Positions 42,947-52,478 are shown, counted from the first letter of the stretch. The stretch is 64,000 bases of DNA from Candidatus Hydrogenedentota bacterium (GCA_029556545.1 JAKQEQ010000192.1:122998-186997); one strand, 5' to 3'. The notes: generated by a model not told the origin, from the sequence alone. Numbers and translations: made by a program.

Positions 42947-43981
42947 ATGGGGACTACGTTGAAGGTGGGAATTATCGGGTGCGGCGCGATCGCGCAAAAG
43001 CTGCATGTGCCGGATATCCACACGTGCGGTCTGGGGGAACTTGTCGCGTTTTGTGACGTGCTGCCGGCAAAGGCGCGGGCGCTCGCCGAGCAATACGGAA
43101 CCAACGCCAAGGTCTACGCGGACTATCGCGAATTGTTGCGCGACAAGCGGGTCGAGGCCGTCGTCGTCGCGCTGCCGAACGTGCTGCACGGTCCAGTGAC
43201 CATCGCTGCGGCGAAAGCGGGCAAACACGTGCAAGTCGAGAAACCCATGGCCACGAGCCTGGAAGAAGCCCAGCGCATGATCGACGCGGCGAAGCGCGCG
43301 GGCACAAAACTCATGGTCAACCAGAGCCAGCGGTTGTTCCCCGAGCATCGCAAGGCGAAGGAAGTGCTGGACAGCGGGATTCTCGGCAAGATTCTGCATG
43401 TCAGCGCCATGTTCGGCCACGCCGGTCCCGAACATTGGAGCCCGACGGGCAAGTGGTTCTTCCGCAAGAAGGACGCGCGGTTCGGCGCAATGGCGGACCT
43501 CGGCGTGCACAAGGCGGATCTCGTGCGGTTCCTCACGGGGAAAGAGGTGGCGGAGATCAGCGCCTTCCACGACCGCATCGAAAAGAAGAACAGCGACGTC
43601 GAGGACAACTTCGTGTCGTGCCTCAAGTTCGCCGATGGCACGCTGGGCACCTTGAGCGCATCCTGGACCGTGAAGGGGTCTTCCGCCGAATACACGTTCC
43701 TGCACTGCGTCAACGGGACCTTGCGCGTCAGCGTGGTCCCCGGCAAGCCGGTCATCGCGAACCTCGTGAATCCCCGCTGCGAGATCGTGTTCGATCCGCC
43801 GCCGCCCATCGAAAGATACCCCGGTTCCTGGGGCATCGACGCCGGCGGCGCGTTCGTGCGCGCCATGCTCGGTCTCGAAAAGCCCTATTGCACGGGCGAG
43901 GAAGGGATGAAGGCCCTCGCCATCATTCTGGCGGCGGAGAAGGCGTCGCTGACGGGCCGACGCGTGCGCGTGTCGTATTAG
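42947..43981 (+). CDS. Gfo/Idh/MocA-family oxidoreductase (cytoplasmic)
   Basis: 344 residues without a leader. NAD(P)-binding GIIGCGAIAQKLH, family motif QVEKPMATSLEEAQ, active-site region FGAMADLGVHKADL. Members oxidise, reduce or epimerise sugars and inositols. It is one of three such enzymes here (also 3414 and 48228), which suggests specialised sugar catabolism. Start 42947 has AAAGGGAA upstream. Confidence 0.92.
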   Translation: MGTTLKVGIIGCGAIAQKLHVPDIHTCGLGELVAFCDVLPAKARALAEQYGTNAKVYADYRELLRDKRVEAVVVALPNVLHGPVTIAAAKAGKHVQVEKPMATSLEEAQRMIDAAKRAGTKLMVNQSQRLFPEHRKAKEVLDSGILGKILHVSAMFGHAGPEHWSPTGKWFFRKKDARFGAMADLGVHKADLVRFLTGKEVAEISAFHDRIEKKNSDVEDNFVSCLKFADGTLGTLSASWTVKGSSAEYTFLHCVNGTLRVSVVPGKPVIANLVNPRCEIVFDPPPPIERYPGSWGIDAGGAFVRAMLGLEKPYCTGEEGMKALAIILAAEKASLTGRRVRVSY

Positions 43982-44063
43982 GCGCGGCAGCGAAGGGACG
44001 TTCCTCATATCGCCGGACCTAGTCTCGTTTCCGTGCGCCTGTCCAGAGGTGGGCGCGAAGGGC

Positions 44064-45396
44064 CAGGGCAATCGCACTTAATTCTCGCTGGCGGTAGTTC
44101 TTACCGCCTCTAACGGTCCCCGCTTTTCCCTTATGAAACGCCCGGCATTCGAGGTATCTTCAGTATGATTAGTTTGATATTTATCTGTGACACATATATC
44201 ATCTCTCCCAGGAACCCAACCACAAGGAGAGGTACAATGAACGAGAAGAACGAGAAGGAGTGTCCCGTGTTTCTGGACTGCTTCGGACGCATCAAGGATC
44301 CCCGATTGGACCGCCAGAAAAAGCACAAGCTCATCGACATCATCGCCATGGCCGTGTGCGCCACCATCGCCGGCGCCGACGGGTGGGTCGCCATCGCCCT
44401 GTATGCCAAATCCAAAGAGGCCTGGCTGCGCACCTTCCTTGAACTCCCGAACGGCATCCCCTCCCACGACACCTTTGGGCGCGTGTTCAGCCTGCTCGAC
44501 CCCCAAGCCTTTCAAGACGCCTTTCGCGAGTGGGTGGGTGTTATCCAAGGCAAGATCAAAGGAATCGTCGCCATTGACGGGAAGACGGCCCGCGGCTCCC
44601 ATGACCGCGCCAACGGCAAGCAAGCCATTCACATCGTCAGCGCCTGGGCCGTGGAAAACGGCGTCTCGCTAGGACAAGTCAAAGTGGACGACAAATCCAA
44701 CGAGATCACCGCCATCCCGGAACTCCTAAGCCTGCTGGACCTCAAGGGCTGTCTCGTCACCATCGACGCCATGGGCTGCCAGCGCGACATCGCCCAGCAA
44801 ATCGTGGAGGCCGGCGGCGACTACCTGCTTGCCGTGAAGGGCAATCAAGAAACCTTGGCCGAGGACGTGGAGCAAGAGTTCAAGCATGCCCAGGCCGAGG
44901 GCTTCGCTCACATGGACCACCTGTACCGCGAGACGGTCGAGAAGGGCCACGGCCGCATCGAGAAACGCCAGTACTGGTATACCCGCGATATCCAGGGACT
45001 GGGAACGCTCGAACGCTGGCCCAAGCTCAACGGCATGGTCATGTGCCGGGCAACGCGAACCGAGAAAGGGGACACCACCGTGGAAGACCGCTACTTCATC
45101 ACCAGCGCCGACCATGACGACGTGGCCCTGATCGCCGACGCCGTCCGTGCCCACTGGCACATCGAGAATGGGCTGCACTGGGTCCTCGACGTGGCGTTCG
45201 GCGAGGACCAGTCGCGCATACGCTCCGGCTACGCCGCCGAGAACATCGCCGCCATACGCAAGATCGCCAACAACACCCTCAAACAATGCATATCGAGAAA
45301 GGGCGGCATTAAAGCCAAGCGTCTACAGGCCGGCTGGGATGACCGCTTCATGAAGGAAATCCTGCTGGCGCTATGACTTTTAGTGCGATTGCCCTG
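44064..45396. mobile_element. complete ISAs1-type insertion sequence
   Basis: The ends are imperfect inverted repeats starting CAGGGCAATCGCACTTAA (44064-44081, and reverse complement at 45379-45396). The element is flanked by an exact 10-bp target duplication CGCGAAGGGC (44054-44063 and 45397-45406), within the 8-10 bp known for this group. It holds one intact transposase gene. The insertion lies about 130 bases before the papain-like protease gene, whose likely -10 (TAGAAT, 45439-45444) is just outside it, so upstream control sequence has been displaced. Confidence 0.93.
44237..45376 (+). CDS. ISAs1-family DDE transposase
   Basis: 379 residues, intact. DDE elements are visible at AIDGKTARGS (first Asp), VTIDAMGCQRDIA (second Asp) and HWHIENGLHWVLDVAFGEDQSR (Glu), with the DUF4338/H-repeat-like N-terminal FLDCFGRIKDPR. 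Start 44237 follows GGAGAGG. The intact frame and exact target duplications point to recent transposition. Confidence 0.95.
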   Translation: MNEKNEKECPVFLDCFGRIKDPRLDRQKKHKLIDIIAMAVCATIAGADGWVAIALYAKSKEAWLRTFLELPNGIPSHDTFGRVFSLLDPQAFQDAFREWVGVIQGKIKGIVAIDGKTARGSHDRANGKQAIHIVSAWAVENGVSLGQVKVDDKSNEITAIPELLSLLDLKGCLVTIDAMGCQRDIAQQIVEAGGDYLLAVKGNQETLAEDVEQEFKHAQAEGFAHMDHLYRETVEKGHGRIEKRQYWYTRDIQGLGTLERWPKLNGMVMCRATRTEKGDTTVEDRYFITSADHDDVALIADAVRAHWHIENGLHWVLDVAFGEDQSRIRSGYAAENIAAIRKIANNTLKQCISRKGGIKAKRLQAGWDDRFMKEILLAL

Positions 45397-45528
45397 CGCG
45401 AAGGGCTGGGTTTTGCCCGGCCCAAGGCGACTTTCTGGTAGAATAGAGGGGAATCTTCGGGAAGGACGATTCCGAGAGACGGGCATCATTCCGTCGCATG
45501 TCCCGAGCCACAACCAAGAAGCGAGACG

Positions 45529-48231
45529 ATGAAAAGACTACTACCGCGCTTGCGCCTTATCCCCGCGACGTTGATCGTGCTGATCGTCTTCGGGGCGGCC
45601 GACGTCTTCGCCGCCGAGCACGGTACGGGGTTCGTGTTGCCGCCGCCGGACGATCCGTTCTGGCAGATGAAGACGGAGCCGCGGTCGTATGCGAAGGGCG
45701 CGTTTCCGGCGGTATACGACTGGCGCGCGCTGGGCGGCGTCACCCCGGTGAAGGACCAGGGAAGCTGCGGAAGTTGCTGGGCCTTCGCGACGGTGGGGGT
45801 CTTCGAGTGCGCCATCAAGATCAAGGACGGCGTGACGGTCGACCTGTCGGAGCAGAACCTGCTCGGGTGCAACGATCTGGGCTGGGGCTGCAGCGGGGCG
45901 CTCTGGGCGCACGACTGGCACAAGGACCGGCCGAACAAATGCGGCACAGTCGGCGCCATCCTTGAGGCGGACCTGCCCTACACAGGCAACGACTCGTATT
46001 GCACCTGCGGCCACACGCCGGCGTATCTCCTTGACGACTGGGGCTGGGTAAACGGGCTCACGCCGAGCGTCGAGGATATCAAGGCCGCAATCATGACCTA
46101 CGGTCCGGTCGGCGTGTCGCTTGTCAGCGATGTACTGGGCAGCGGCACGGGCGTGGTCGGGAATTGCGGGACCTACGACGTCTGGTCGATTGACCATGCC
46201 GTCGTGCTGGTCGGCTGGGACGACACGAAGGGCGCGAACGGCGCATGGATTCTGCGGAACTCGTGGGGCGCGAGTTGGGGCAACAACGGCTATTGCTACA
46301 TCGAGTATGACTGCGGCTGGGTTGGGTTCGCCGCGAACTACGTCGTATATGGCAGCCCCACCGATGACCTGACGGTGGAGCCGCGCTATCGCGTGGACTT
46401 CACGGGCGAAGTCGGTGGCCCCTTCACACCCGCTGAGTTCACATATACCCTCGAAAACGTCGGGACCACGCCGCTTACCTGGCAGTCGAGTGCACCGCTG
46501 TGGATCGCCCTGGCGCCCGCTTCCGGAACGTTGGCCGGCGGCGCAACCCAGGCCGTGACGGCAAGCGTCCGGGTCGCGGACGCAACGCTGGGGCAACACA
46601 GCGCTAATATCGTCTTTACCCATGTCGAGACCGGCGAGGAATTCCCGCGTTCCGTCGGTTTGACGGTCAGCGCCCCGGTGATCTATCGCTTTGATTTGAG
46701 TTCCGATCCCGGCTGGGGACGCACGGGTGACTGGACGTTCGGGCGTCCGACCGGCGGCGGCAGCAACAACAAGGACCCGAATGCGGGCTATACGGGACTC
46801 AACGTATTCGGGAACAACCTTAACGGCGATTATGCGAACAGCATCCCCGAGTACTATCTCACGGCGGGACCGTTCGACTTTCAGCATTACACCAACGTCC
46901 AATTGCGCTTCATGCGACGGCTCGGCGTCGAGAGCGCCTCTTACGACCACGCCAAGGTGCAGGCGCGATCGCTGAGCGGGACATGGCAGAACGTCTGGCA
47001 GCATACCGGCGGCGATCTTGCCGACACCGCGTGGCAGGAGTGCCGATACAGTATCGCGAGCATCGCCGACCGCAGTGCGGCGGTCTATGTCCGCTGGGTC
47101 ATGGGCCCGACCGACAGCAGCGTCACGTTCCCCGGTTGGAATATCGACGATATCGAATTCTACGGCATACCGCTGAGTTCCGAGGGCGAGGGCGAAGGTG
47201 AGGGCGAACCGCCGCAGCGCTGGACGCTCACCCTGGACACCGCCGGGACCGGCTCGGGCACGGCGGCCCGTGTGCCGGATCAAGCGCTTTACGATGACGG
47301 ACAACGCGTCGATCTTGCCGTCGAGGCGGCGCCGGACAGCGTATTTGCCGGTTGGTCCGGCCCGAACGGCGACCAGGTGCTTTACGGCCACATCACAAAG
47401 ACCTACTTTATCATGATGGACAGCGATAAGCACGTCACCGCAGTGTTTAATCTGCCAGACCCCGGCGAAGGCGAAGGCGAAGGCGAAGGCGAGGGAGAGG
47501 GTGAAGGCGAAGGCGAAGGCGAAGGGGAAGGTGAAGGAGAGGGCGAAGGTGAAGGTGAAGGTGAAGGCGAGGGCGAGGGAGAAGGAGAGGGAGAAGGTGA
47601 GGGAGAGGGAGAAGGTGAGGGAGAGGGAGAAGGAGAGGGAGAGGGTGAAGGTGAAGGTGAAGGCGAGGGCGAGGGAGAAGGAGAGGGAGAAGGTGAGGGA
47701 GAGGGAGAAGGAGAGGGCGAGGGAGAGGGTGAAGGAGAGGGAGAAGGTGAGGGAGAGGGAGAAGGTGAGGGAGAGGGCGAGGGTGAAGGGGAAGGCGAGG
47801 GCGAGGGTGAGGGTGAGGGTGAGGGCGAGGGTGAGGGTGAGGGTGAGGGCGAAGGCGAGGGCGAAGGCGAGGGAGAAGGAGAGGGAGAGGGAGAAGGTGA
47901 GGGCGAACCATCTGTCGCGGTGCATTCCGCTGATCAGAACGGCGATTGCCGTATCGACCTCATGGAATTACTGCGGGTGATTCAATTCTACAATTCGGGT
48001 GGTCTCCATTGCGCCGTTGCCCGGCACGATACGGAAGACGGCTACATGCCGGGTCAGGGCGAAAACCATGCCTGCGCACCCCACGCCAGCGACTACTACG
48101 GCGGCTCCGACTGGCGCATCGACCTCACCGAATTGCTGCGGCTGATCCAGTTCTACAACGCCGGCGGCTGCCACGCCTGCCCGGGCGACGGCACTGAGGA
48201 CGGATTCTGTGTCGGGCCGCCGGGCGGTTAG
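45529..48231 (+). CDS. secreted papain-like (C1) protease with Glu-Gly repeat and ELLRxIQFYN module
   Basis: 900 residues. Signal peptide 1-28; C1 protease at about 55-285 with Gln/Cys (KDQGSCGSCWAF), His (SIDHAVVLVGW) and Asn (LRNSWGASWGNNG); a beta-sandwich (about 290-390); a MAM/jelly-roll-like domain (about 392-545); a first short GE linker; an InlB-B/Flg_new-like repeat (about 562-642); 74 Glu-Gly pairs (646-793); and a C-terminal tandem module with CRIDLMELLRVIQFYN and DWRIDLTELLRLIQFYN. It should be an active exported cysteine protease held to the surface or matrix. The large minus-strand open frame opposite it is a by-product of the repeat. Confidence 0.93.
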   Translation: MKRLLPRLRLIPATLIVLIVFGAADVFAAEHGTGFVLPPPDDPFWQMKTEPRSYAKGAFPAVYDWRALGGVTPVKDQGSCGSCWAFATVGVFECAIKIKDGVTVDLSEQNLLGCNDLGWGCSGALWAHDWHKDRPNKCGTVGAILEADLPYTGNDSYCTCGHTPAYLLDDWGWVNGLTPSVEDIKAAIMTYGPVGVSLVSDVLGSGTGVVGNCGTYDVWSIDHAVVLVGWDDTKGANGAWILRNSWGASWGNNGYCYIEYDCGWVGFAANYVVYGSPTDDLTVEPRYRVDFTGEVGGPFTPAEFTYTLENVGTTPLTWQSSAPLWIALAPASGTLAGGATQAVTASVRVADATLGQHSANIVFTHVETGEEFPRSVGLTVSAPVIYRFDLSSDPGWGRTGDWTFGRPTGGGSNNKDPNAGYTGLNVFGNNLNGDYANSIPEYYLTAGPFDFQHYTNVQLRFMRRLGVESASYDHAKVQARSLSGTWQNVWQHTGGDLADTAWQECRYSIASIADRSAAVYVRWVMGPTDSSVTFPGWNIDDIEFYGIPLSSEGEGEGEGEPPQRWTLTLDTAGTGSGTAARVPDQALYDDGQRVDLAVEAAPDSVFAGWSGPNGDQVLYGHITKTYFIMMDSDKHVTAVFNLPDPGEGEGEGEGEGEGEGEGEGEGEGEGEGEGEGEGEGEGEGEGEGEGEGEGEGEGEGEGEGEGEGEGEGEGEGEGEGEGEGEGEGEGEGEGEGEGEGEGEGEGEGEGEGEGEGEGEGEGEGEGEGEGEGEGEGEGEGEGEGEGEGEGEGEPSVAVHSADQNGDCRIDLMELLRVIQFYNSGGLHCAVARHDTEDGYMPGQGENHACAPHASDYYGGSDWRIDLTELLRLIQFYNAGGCHACPGDGTEDGFCVGPPGG
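47464..47907 (+). repeat. hexanucleotide (GGN GAR) repeat encoding 74 Glu-Gly pairs
   Basis: 444 bases of GGN-GAR hexamers with third-position variation (GGC, GGT, GGA, GGG; GAA, GAG), encoding an uninterrupted (GE)74 tract. Amino-acid sequence is perfectly kept while codons vary, so it is under selection at the protein level and not just a fresh expansion. Some stretches repeat longer units of 12-60 bases. Confidence 0.97.
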
Positions 48232-49409
48232 AAGGTCCTGACCTCGACGGCCGCGCCGCCGCGCTCGGCGGAGAGGTAGGCGCTGTAGATGGTGGAGATG
48301 GTGTCCGCCGCGAGGCGGCTGTCGCTCTCGACGGGATCGCCGTAGGCCACCGTGCGATAGAATGCCTCGATTTCCTGGGGATAGCCGGTGAACCAATCCT
48401 CATCCGGCGGCATGTTGGTCCAGCCCTGCTTCTGCTCGATCTTCTCGACGGTGTAAACGTCGGCGAAATTCTCGTTCCGGGGATTGTAGACCTGCATGGC
48501 CGTGTTCGGGTTGATGTTGCAGACGACGCGGTGGTTGTTCGCGGCGACTTCGATCCAATTGTGAATGCCACCGAGGATGATGTCCGAAGCGAACACCGTC
48601 GCCAGCGTGCCATCCTCGAAGGTGACGTGCATCATCGAGAAGTCGTCGATGTCGTAGTAGTTCGAGCGGATGTGGCCCTCATCGCGGAAGCCGGGCATGC
48701 GCGTGAGCGCCGCCGTGCGCCCGGTCACGGTGCGCGGGCGGATGGGCCGCCCGTCGCGCGCGCGGCCCTCGACGCGCTTGAGGTACAGCGCCGCCGAGAG
48801 CGGGTGGCAGCCCTTCCCGATCATCACGCCGCCGCCGGAATACTTCCAATAGGCGTAGGTCGGATTGTGCGAACCGGAGTGGGCCTCTTCGCCGTGAATC
48901 CAGAGGATTTGCGCGCCGGTCTTCTCGATGATGTCGCGTTCGCGCTGGATGGCGGGCGCATAGACCCAGTTCTCGGCGTAGAGTATGCAACCCTTGCTGC
49001 GGCGCTCGGTTTCGAGCATGCGCTCGACGCTAGCCAACCCGTGCGTCAGCGCGTCTTGCTTCGGGAAGGTGTCGCCGTGGAAGGCGTCCGTGCCGTCGCC
49101 GCAGTATCCCGTTAACGGCTTCTCGACGATAACGCACTTGTCCCGTTCAAGCGCGGCGACGGCCACCTCCTCGTGTCCCGCCACCAAGACGCAGCAATGG
49201 ACCACGCCCACGTCCGCGATCAGCGCATCGAGGGAATCGTAGTTGCGAATACCGCGTTTCGCCGCGTATTGCGCCGCCTGTTCCCGGTCCAGCGCGTACA
49301 CGCCCGCGACCTCGACGTTCACGCCGTGGACTTTGCGAATCGCTTCGTAGTGGAAGCCCGCGGAAAAACCCGCGCCGACGATCCCGGCGCGGACAGTTTT
49401 CTTCTGCAT
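48228..49409 (-). CDS. Gfo/Idh/MocA-family oxidoreductase
   Basis: 393 residues. NAD-binding RAGIVGAGFSAGFHY, family motif CVIVEKPLTGYCGDG, C-terminal domain with NYYDIDDFSMMHVTFEDG and WIEVAANNHRVVCNIN. No leader. Substrate unknown. The stop codons of this gene and the protease gene overlap tail-to-tail (4 bases). The sulfatase gene lies upstream on the same strand, suggesting use of a released sugar. Confidence 0.92.
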   Translation of the reverse strand: MQKKTVRAGIVGAGFSAGFHYEAIRKVHGVNVEVAGVYALDREQAAQYAAKRGIRNYDSLDALIADVGVVHCCVLVAGHEEVAVAALERDKCVIVEKPLTGYCGDGTDAFHGDTFPKQDALTHGLASVERMLETERRSKGCILYAENWVYAPAIQRERDIIEKTGAQILWIHGEEAHSGSHNPTYAYWKYSGGGVMIGKGCHPLSAALYLKRVEGRARDGRPIRPRTVTGRTAALTRMPGFRDEGHIRSNYYDIDDFSMMHVTFEDGTLATVFASDIILGGIHNWIEVAANNHRVVCNINPNTAMQVYNPRNENFADVYTVEKIEQKQGWTNMPPDEDWFTGYPQEIEAFYRTVAYGDPVESDSRLAADTISTIYSAYLSAERGGAAVEVRTF

Positions 49410-49450
49410 CTATGATCTCCCGCAACGCGCCCCATGCACGCCATAGTTCA

Positions 49451-49475
49451 GTTCGTAGTGCAGGCTTTAGCCTGC
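49451..49475. repeat. intergenic GTAGTGCAGGC-TTTA-GCCTGC repeat
   Basis: GTTCGTAGT followed by the hairpin GCAGGC-TTTA-GCCTGC (49460-49475), then a partial second unit CGTTCGTAGTCCAG. Same family as 1893-1990. It lies between the oxidoreductase and sulfatase genes. Confidence 0.6.
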
Positions 49476-49502
49476 CTCTCCGTTCGTAGTCCAGACTTAC
49501 GC

Positions 49503-51197
49503 CTATTGCTTGATAACATCCACGTAGTGGACCCCCGTGTACCGACTTCCCTGCTGCAAGAACGCCTCGAGGCGCGCGTCGCCCGCCGGCAGCGCCATCC
49601 CCGCGAACTCGCAGGACTCCTCGCCGCCGTGCAACGGTATACCGAGCGCGACGTCGCCCAGCCGGAAGAGCGCCCCGGCCGCTTGCTCGACCGCGGGGAA
49701 CCGCAATCGCACGGTGTACGTTCCCGCGGCGGCCACACGCACCTCCCAGTGGCCGACGTCATGCGCGCCCCAGCCTTCCGCGCCGCGCCAGTCCTGGCGC
49801 GTCAACACCACGGGGTTCTCGTGGGGCGTGCCGAGCAGGATGCGCGGCGGCGCATACCCGCGGGTGGCGCTCACGTCGGCGAACCAGGTCTCGTAGGCCG
49901 CGCGCATCTGCGCGACCCGCTCGGGCTGATCCGCCGCGATATCTCGCTCCTCGGCGGGATCGCGATCCAAGTCGTAGAGTTCCTTGCCGTCAACGAGCTT
50001 ATAGCGCTGGTTGAGCACGGCGCACTGGCGAAACGGCTCGGGCGCGTCGCCGCGATGCCACTGGAAGAACAAATTCCGGTCCGGCCAATCCGGGGTTTCC
50101 TCGCGCAGTAGCGGCAGGAGGTTCAGGCCGTCAACTTGCACGCCTTCCATCGGGTCGATGCCGCATGCGGCCAGCAACGTGGGGAAAACGTCGATGTGCG
50201 CGGCGACACGGTCGATGTCGCGGCCCGCCGCCGCCACGCCCGGCCAGCGCAGGAAGAACGGCACGCGGATGCCGCCTTCGTAAACGCTGCCCTTCCACCC
50301 GCGCAACCCCGCGTTGAACCGGTCCGCATCCTCGGCGGGCGTGCCGCCGTTGTCTGTCATGAAGATGACGATGGTGTCGCGTTCGATGTCCAGGCGCGCG
50401 AGCGTATCGAGCACGCGCCCCACGTTCTCGTCGATATTCGCGATCATGCCGTAGACCTTCGCGGCCCCTTCGCTGACGTCCGCCGCGCGATAGGGCGCGA
50501 CGTGGCGGTCGTCGATCTGCAGCGGCACGTGCGGCGCGTTCGTCGACAGATAGGCGAAGAACGGGCGGTCGCGGTTCGACTCGATGAACGCGATGGCCGC
50601 ATTCGTGAAGATATCGGTGCAATATCCCTCGTGTTTCTCATCGCGGCCGTTGTGCGAGAGCACCGGGTCGAAATAGCTGTTGCCCGGCGGGTCGCTGGGC
50701 TGGCCGACGCCGCCGCCGCGATGCACGAGCGCCTCCTGGAAGCCTTGGTCCATCGCGCGCATCGGGTGATTGTCGCCGAGATGCCACTTGCCGAAGATGC
50801 CGGTGCGGTAGCCGCCCCGCGACAACGCCTCCGCGAGCGTCACCTCGTCCGCGTGCATCATCGAGCGGCCCGCATAGGTGTCCACGACGCCCGTGCGGTA
50901 ATTGTAACGGCCCGTCATCAGACTCGCCCGCGTCGGCGAACACACGGGACACACGTGGAACCGCGTGAACCGCGTGCTCTCCGCGTGCAATCGGTCCAGG
51001 TGTGGCGTTTTCAGGACGGGGTTGCCGTGGCAGCCGAGGTCACCATAGCCCTGATCGTCCGTGATGATGAGCACAACGTTCGGTAGACGCGGCGCGGAGG
51101 GCTCCTGCCCCATTGCGCCGCGAGGCCCAGCCAACAGGGCGCCCGCGGTCATGGCGCTTGCCGCCCCGAGAAACGTGCGTCGCGTTTGCAGGCACAT
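49503..51197 (-). CDS. Tat-exported type I sulfatase
   Basis: 564 residues. A twin-arginine leader (TRRTFLGAASAMTAGALLAG) precedes IITDDQGYGDLGCHG (metal Asps) and the formylglycine site VCSPTRASLMTGRYNYRTG (CxPxR). After the catalytic domain (to about 440) a beta-sandwich tail (WEVRVAAAGTYTVRLRFPAV, GVHYVDVIK) resembles a carbohydrate-binding module. It should hydrolyse sulfate esters of polysaccharides or glycans outside the cytoplasm. Formylglycine formation needs FGE or anSME, not seen here. AGGGA precedes the ATG at 51197. Confidence 0.94.
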   Translation of the reverse strand: MCLQTRRTFLGAASAMTAGALLAGPRGAMGQEPSAPRLPNVVLIITDDQGYGDLGCHGNPVLKTPHLDRLHAESTRFTRFHVCPVCSPTRASLMTGRYNYRTGVVDTYAGRSMMHADEVTLAEALSRGGYRTGIFGKWHLGDNHPMRAMDQGFQEALVHRGGGVGQPSDPPGNSYFDPVLSHNGRDEKHEGYCTDIFTNAAIAFIESNRDRPFFAYLSTNAPHVPLQIDDRHVAPYRAADVSEGAAKVYGMIANIDENVGRVLDTLARLDIERDTIVIFMTDNGGTPAEDADRFNAGLRGWKGSVYEGGIRVPFFLRWPGVAAAGRDIDRVAAHIDVFPTLLAACGIDPMEGVQVDGLNLLPLLREETPDWPDRNLFFQWHRGDAPEPFRQCAVLNQRYKLVDGKELYDLDRDPAEERDIAADQPERVAQMRAAYETWFADVSATRGYAPPRILLGTPHENPVVLTRQDWRGAEGWGAHDVGHWEVRVAAAGTYTVRLRFPAVEQAAGALFRLGDVALGIPLHGGEESCEFAGMALPAGDARLEAFLQQGSRYTGVHYVDVIKQ

Positions 51198-51261
51198 GTG
51201 GATTCCCTCCCCGCCCCGCCCGCGCTTCTCGCGCTGATACGAGGCGCTCCTTGCGATTCCG

Positions 51262-52044
51262 CTATTCGAGCCGCCACTTCACTTCCGGTACGCCGATGGC
51301 GTTGTATTCCCGATAGAACACAAGTTGCCCCGGATCGGAGATTTCGATCTCCCCGATGGCCGTATGATACCGCATCGTGTACCATCGCGCCCGCGCCCGT
51401 ATCGGTTGTTTGCCCGGCGCCAAACCAATCGTTCCGCTCGCCCCCGCCTCGAACGACGCCAGAGGAACCGTCGTCGCGCCGACGTCGCCTATCCACACGT
51501 CCAGCACCCCGTCCGTTTCATTCCGCGTTGCGATTTTCACGCCTTGCGGGTCGCCGAAAACGCCGTCTACCGCCGAGGGCCGCGTCGCCGTTCGCGTGGG
51601 CGCCCCCGCCGCCATGAACGCGACGTAGTAGTATGCGCCGCCGGCCGCGAGCGCCAACACCAGAATCGCCAGGACGACCGGCACGGCCTTCCGTTTCCTG
51701 GCCAGGGTCGCTTTCGCGCGCGGTGCGGCGGGCGCCGATGCCGGCGCTGGAGTCGTCTGCCGTTTTGGCGCGGGCGCGGCCGGCTGCGCTCGTTGCATCA
51801 GTTGCGCCCGAAGCTGGTTCCCCCGCGGGTCCCCATAGACCCTGGACAACATCTTGCACAATTCCACCGCCGCCGCCGTATGGCCCGCCGCCGCGAGACA
51901 CATGGCGCGCGCGTAAAGCACTTCCGTGTTCCCCGGCATGTCCCGCGCGAGGTCGTCCAGAATCTTCAGCGCCTCCGCGTACCGCTTCGCCTGATACAAC
52001 TGACCCGCCTGCTGAAACTGCTGCTTCGCGTTCCCGTTGCTCAT
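51262..52044 (-). CDS. TPR-like membrane protein of unknown function
   Basis: 260 residues from ATG 52044 behind GGGAG. One or two TPR-like helical repeats (AGQLYQAKRYAEALKILDDL, YARAMCLAAAGHTAAAVELC), a Pro/Ala/Lys linker, a single membrane helix (VPVVLAILVLALAAGGAYYYV) and a C-terminal beta domain with GVKIATRNETDGVLDVWIGD. The TPR part should be cytoplasmic and the C-terminal part outside. No family recognised for the C-terminus. Confidence 0.72.
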   Translation of the reverse strand: MSNGNAKQQFQQAGQLYQAKRYAEALKILDDLARDMPGNTEVLYARAMCLAAAGHTAAAVELCKMLSRVYGDPRGNQLRAQLMQRAQPAAPAPKRQTTPAPASAPAAPRAKATLARKRKAVPVVLAILVLALAAGGAYYYVAFMAAGAPTRTATRPSAVDGVFGDPQGVKIATRNETDGVLDVWIGDVGATTVPLASFEAGASGTIGLAPGKQPIRARARWYTMRYHTAIGEIEISDPGQLVFYREYNAIGVPEVKWRLE

Positions 52045-52478
52045 CGGCTTTCTCCCGCCTCGCCAGCTGAACTCATGATACGGCCCCCGCGCGATGATTT
52101 CCAGCACGCGCCGACCGCGCCTGTCCCCGATCTCCGCATATTCCTTCCCGATCGCTGGAAAGCCGACCTCGAGTCCTGAGCCAAACCCCGGGCGTCTACC
52201 CCCAGGAAACCACCCTGTACTTCACCGGACGCTTACGCATATGTCGCTCTTACTTCCGGCAGCGGAGGATTGCCTGGTAGTAGCGAATCAGAACATCGAG
52301 TGCGCTCATTGGAGGGTCATTCGTGCGTAAGCTCTTGTAGTAGCCGCGCAGGTACTGACCTGAACCTTCTGCCCAAGAAAGGCATCCTCGCTGCGTTCGT
52401 CTCCTCGTCTTGATGTCGTCCGCCCGGGACTCTAAACTTGGTCTGAGATCATGGAAGACCAGAGAAGGAGTAGCGCAG
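52045..52478. other. 434-base intergenic region without a recognised gene
   Basis: Divergent gap between the TPR gene and the isomerase-like gene. On the minus strand a frame ending at 52250 reads ...QYLRGYYKSLRTND... and could be a decayed gene end, but has no start, partner or family I recognise. No terminator or RNA seen. Confidence 0.4.

Noticed and set aside
47464..47907. Possible CRISPR or satellite-type array
   Set aside because: The hexamer has no spacers, is in a coding frame with a constant product and lies inside a gene; no cas genes are in the window.
45541..47925. A 794-codon open frame on the minus strand opposite the protease and its GE tract
   Set aside because: It is a by-product of the GGN-GAR repeat, whose complement has no stop codons and reads Leu/Ser/Phe/Ala runs; the plus strand has the full catalytic triad, leader and domain structure.
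52250..52400. Minus-strand tail reading YLRGYYKSL...RYYQAIL as a gene
   Set aside because: No start codon with a ribosome site and no recognised family; kept only as a possible remnant in the intergenic entry.
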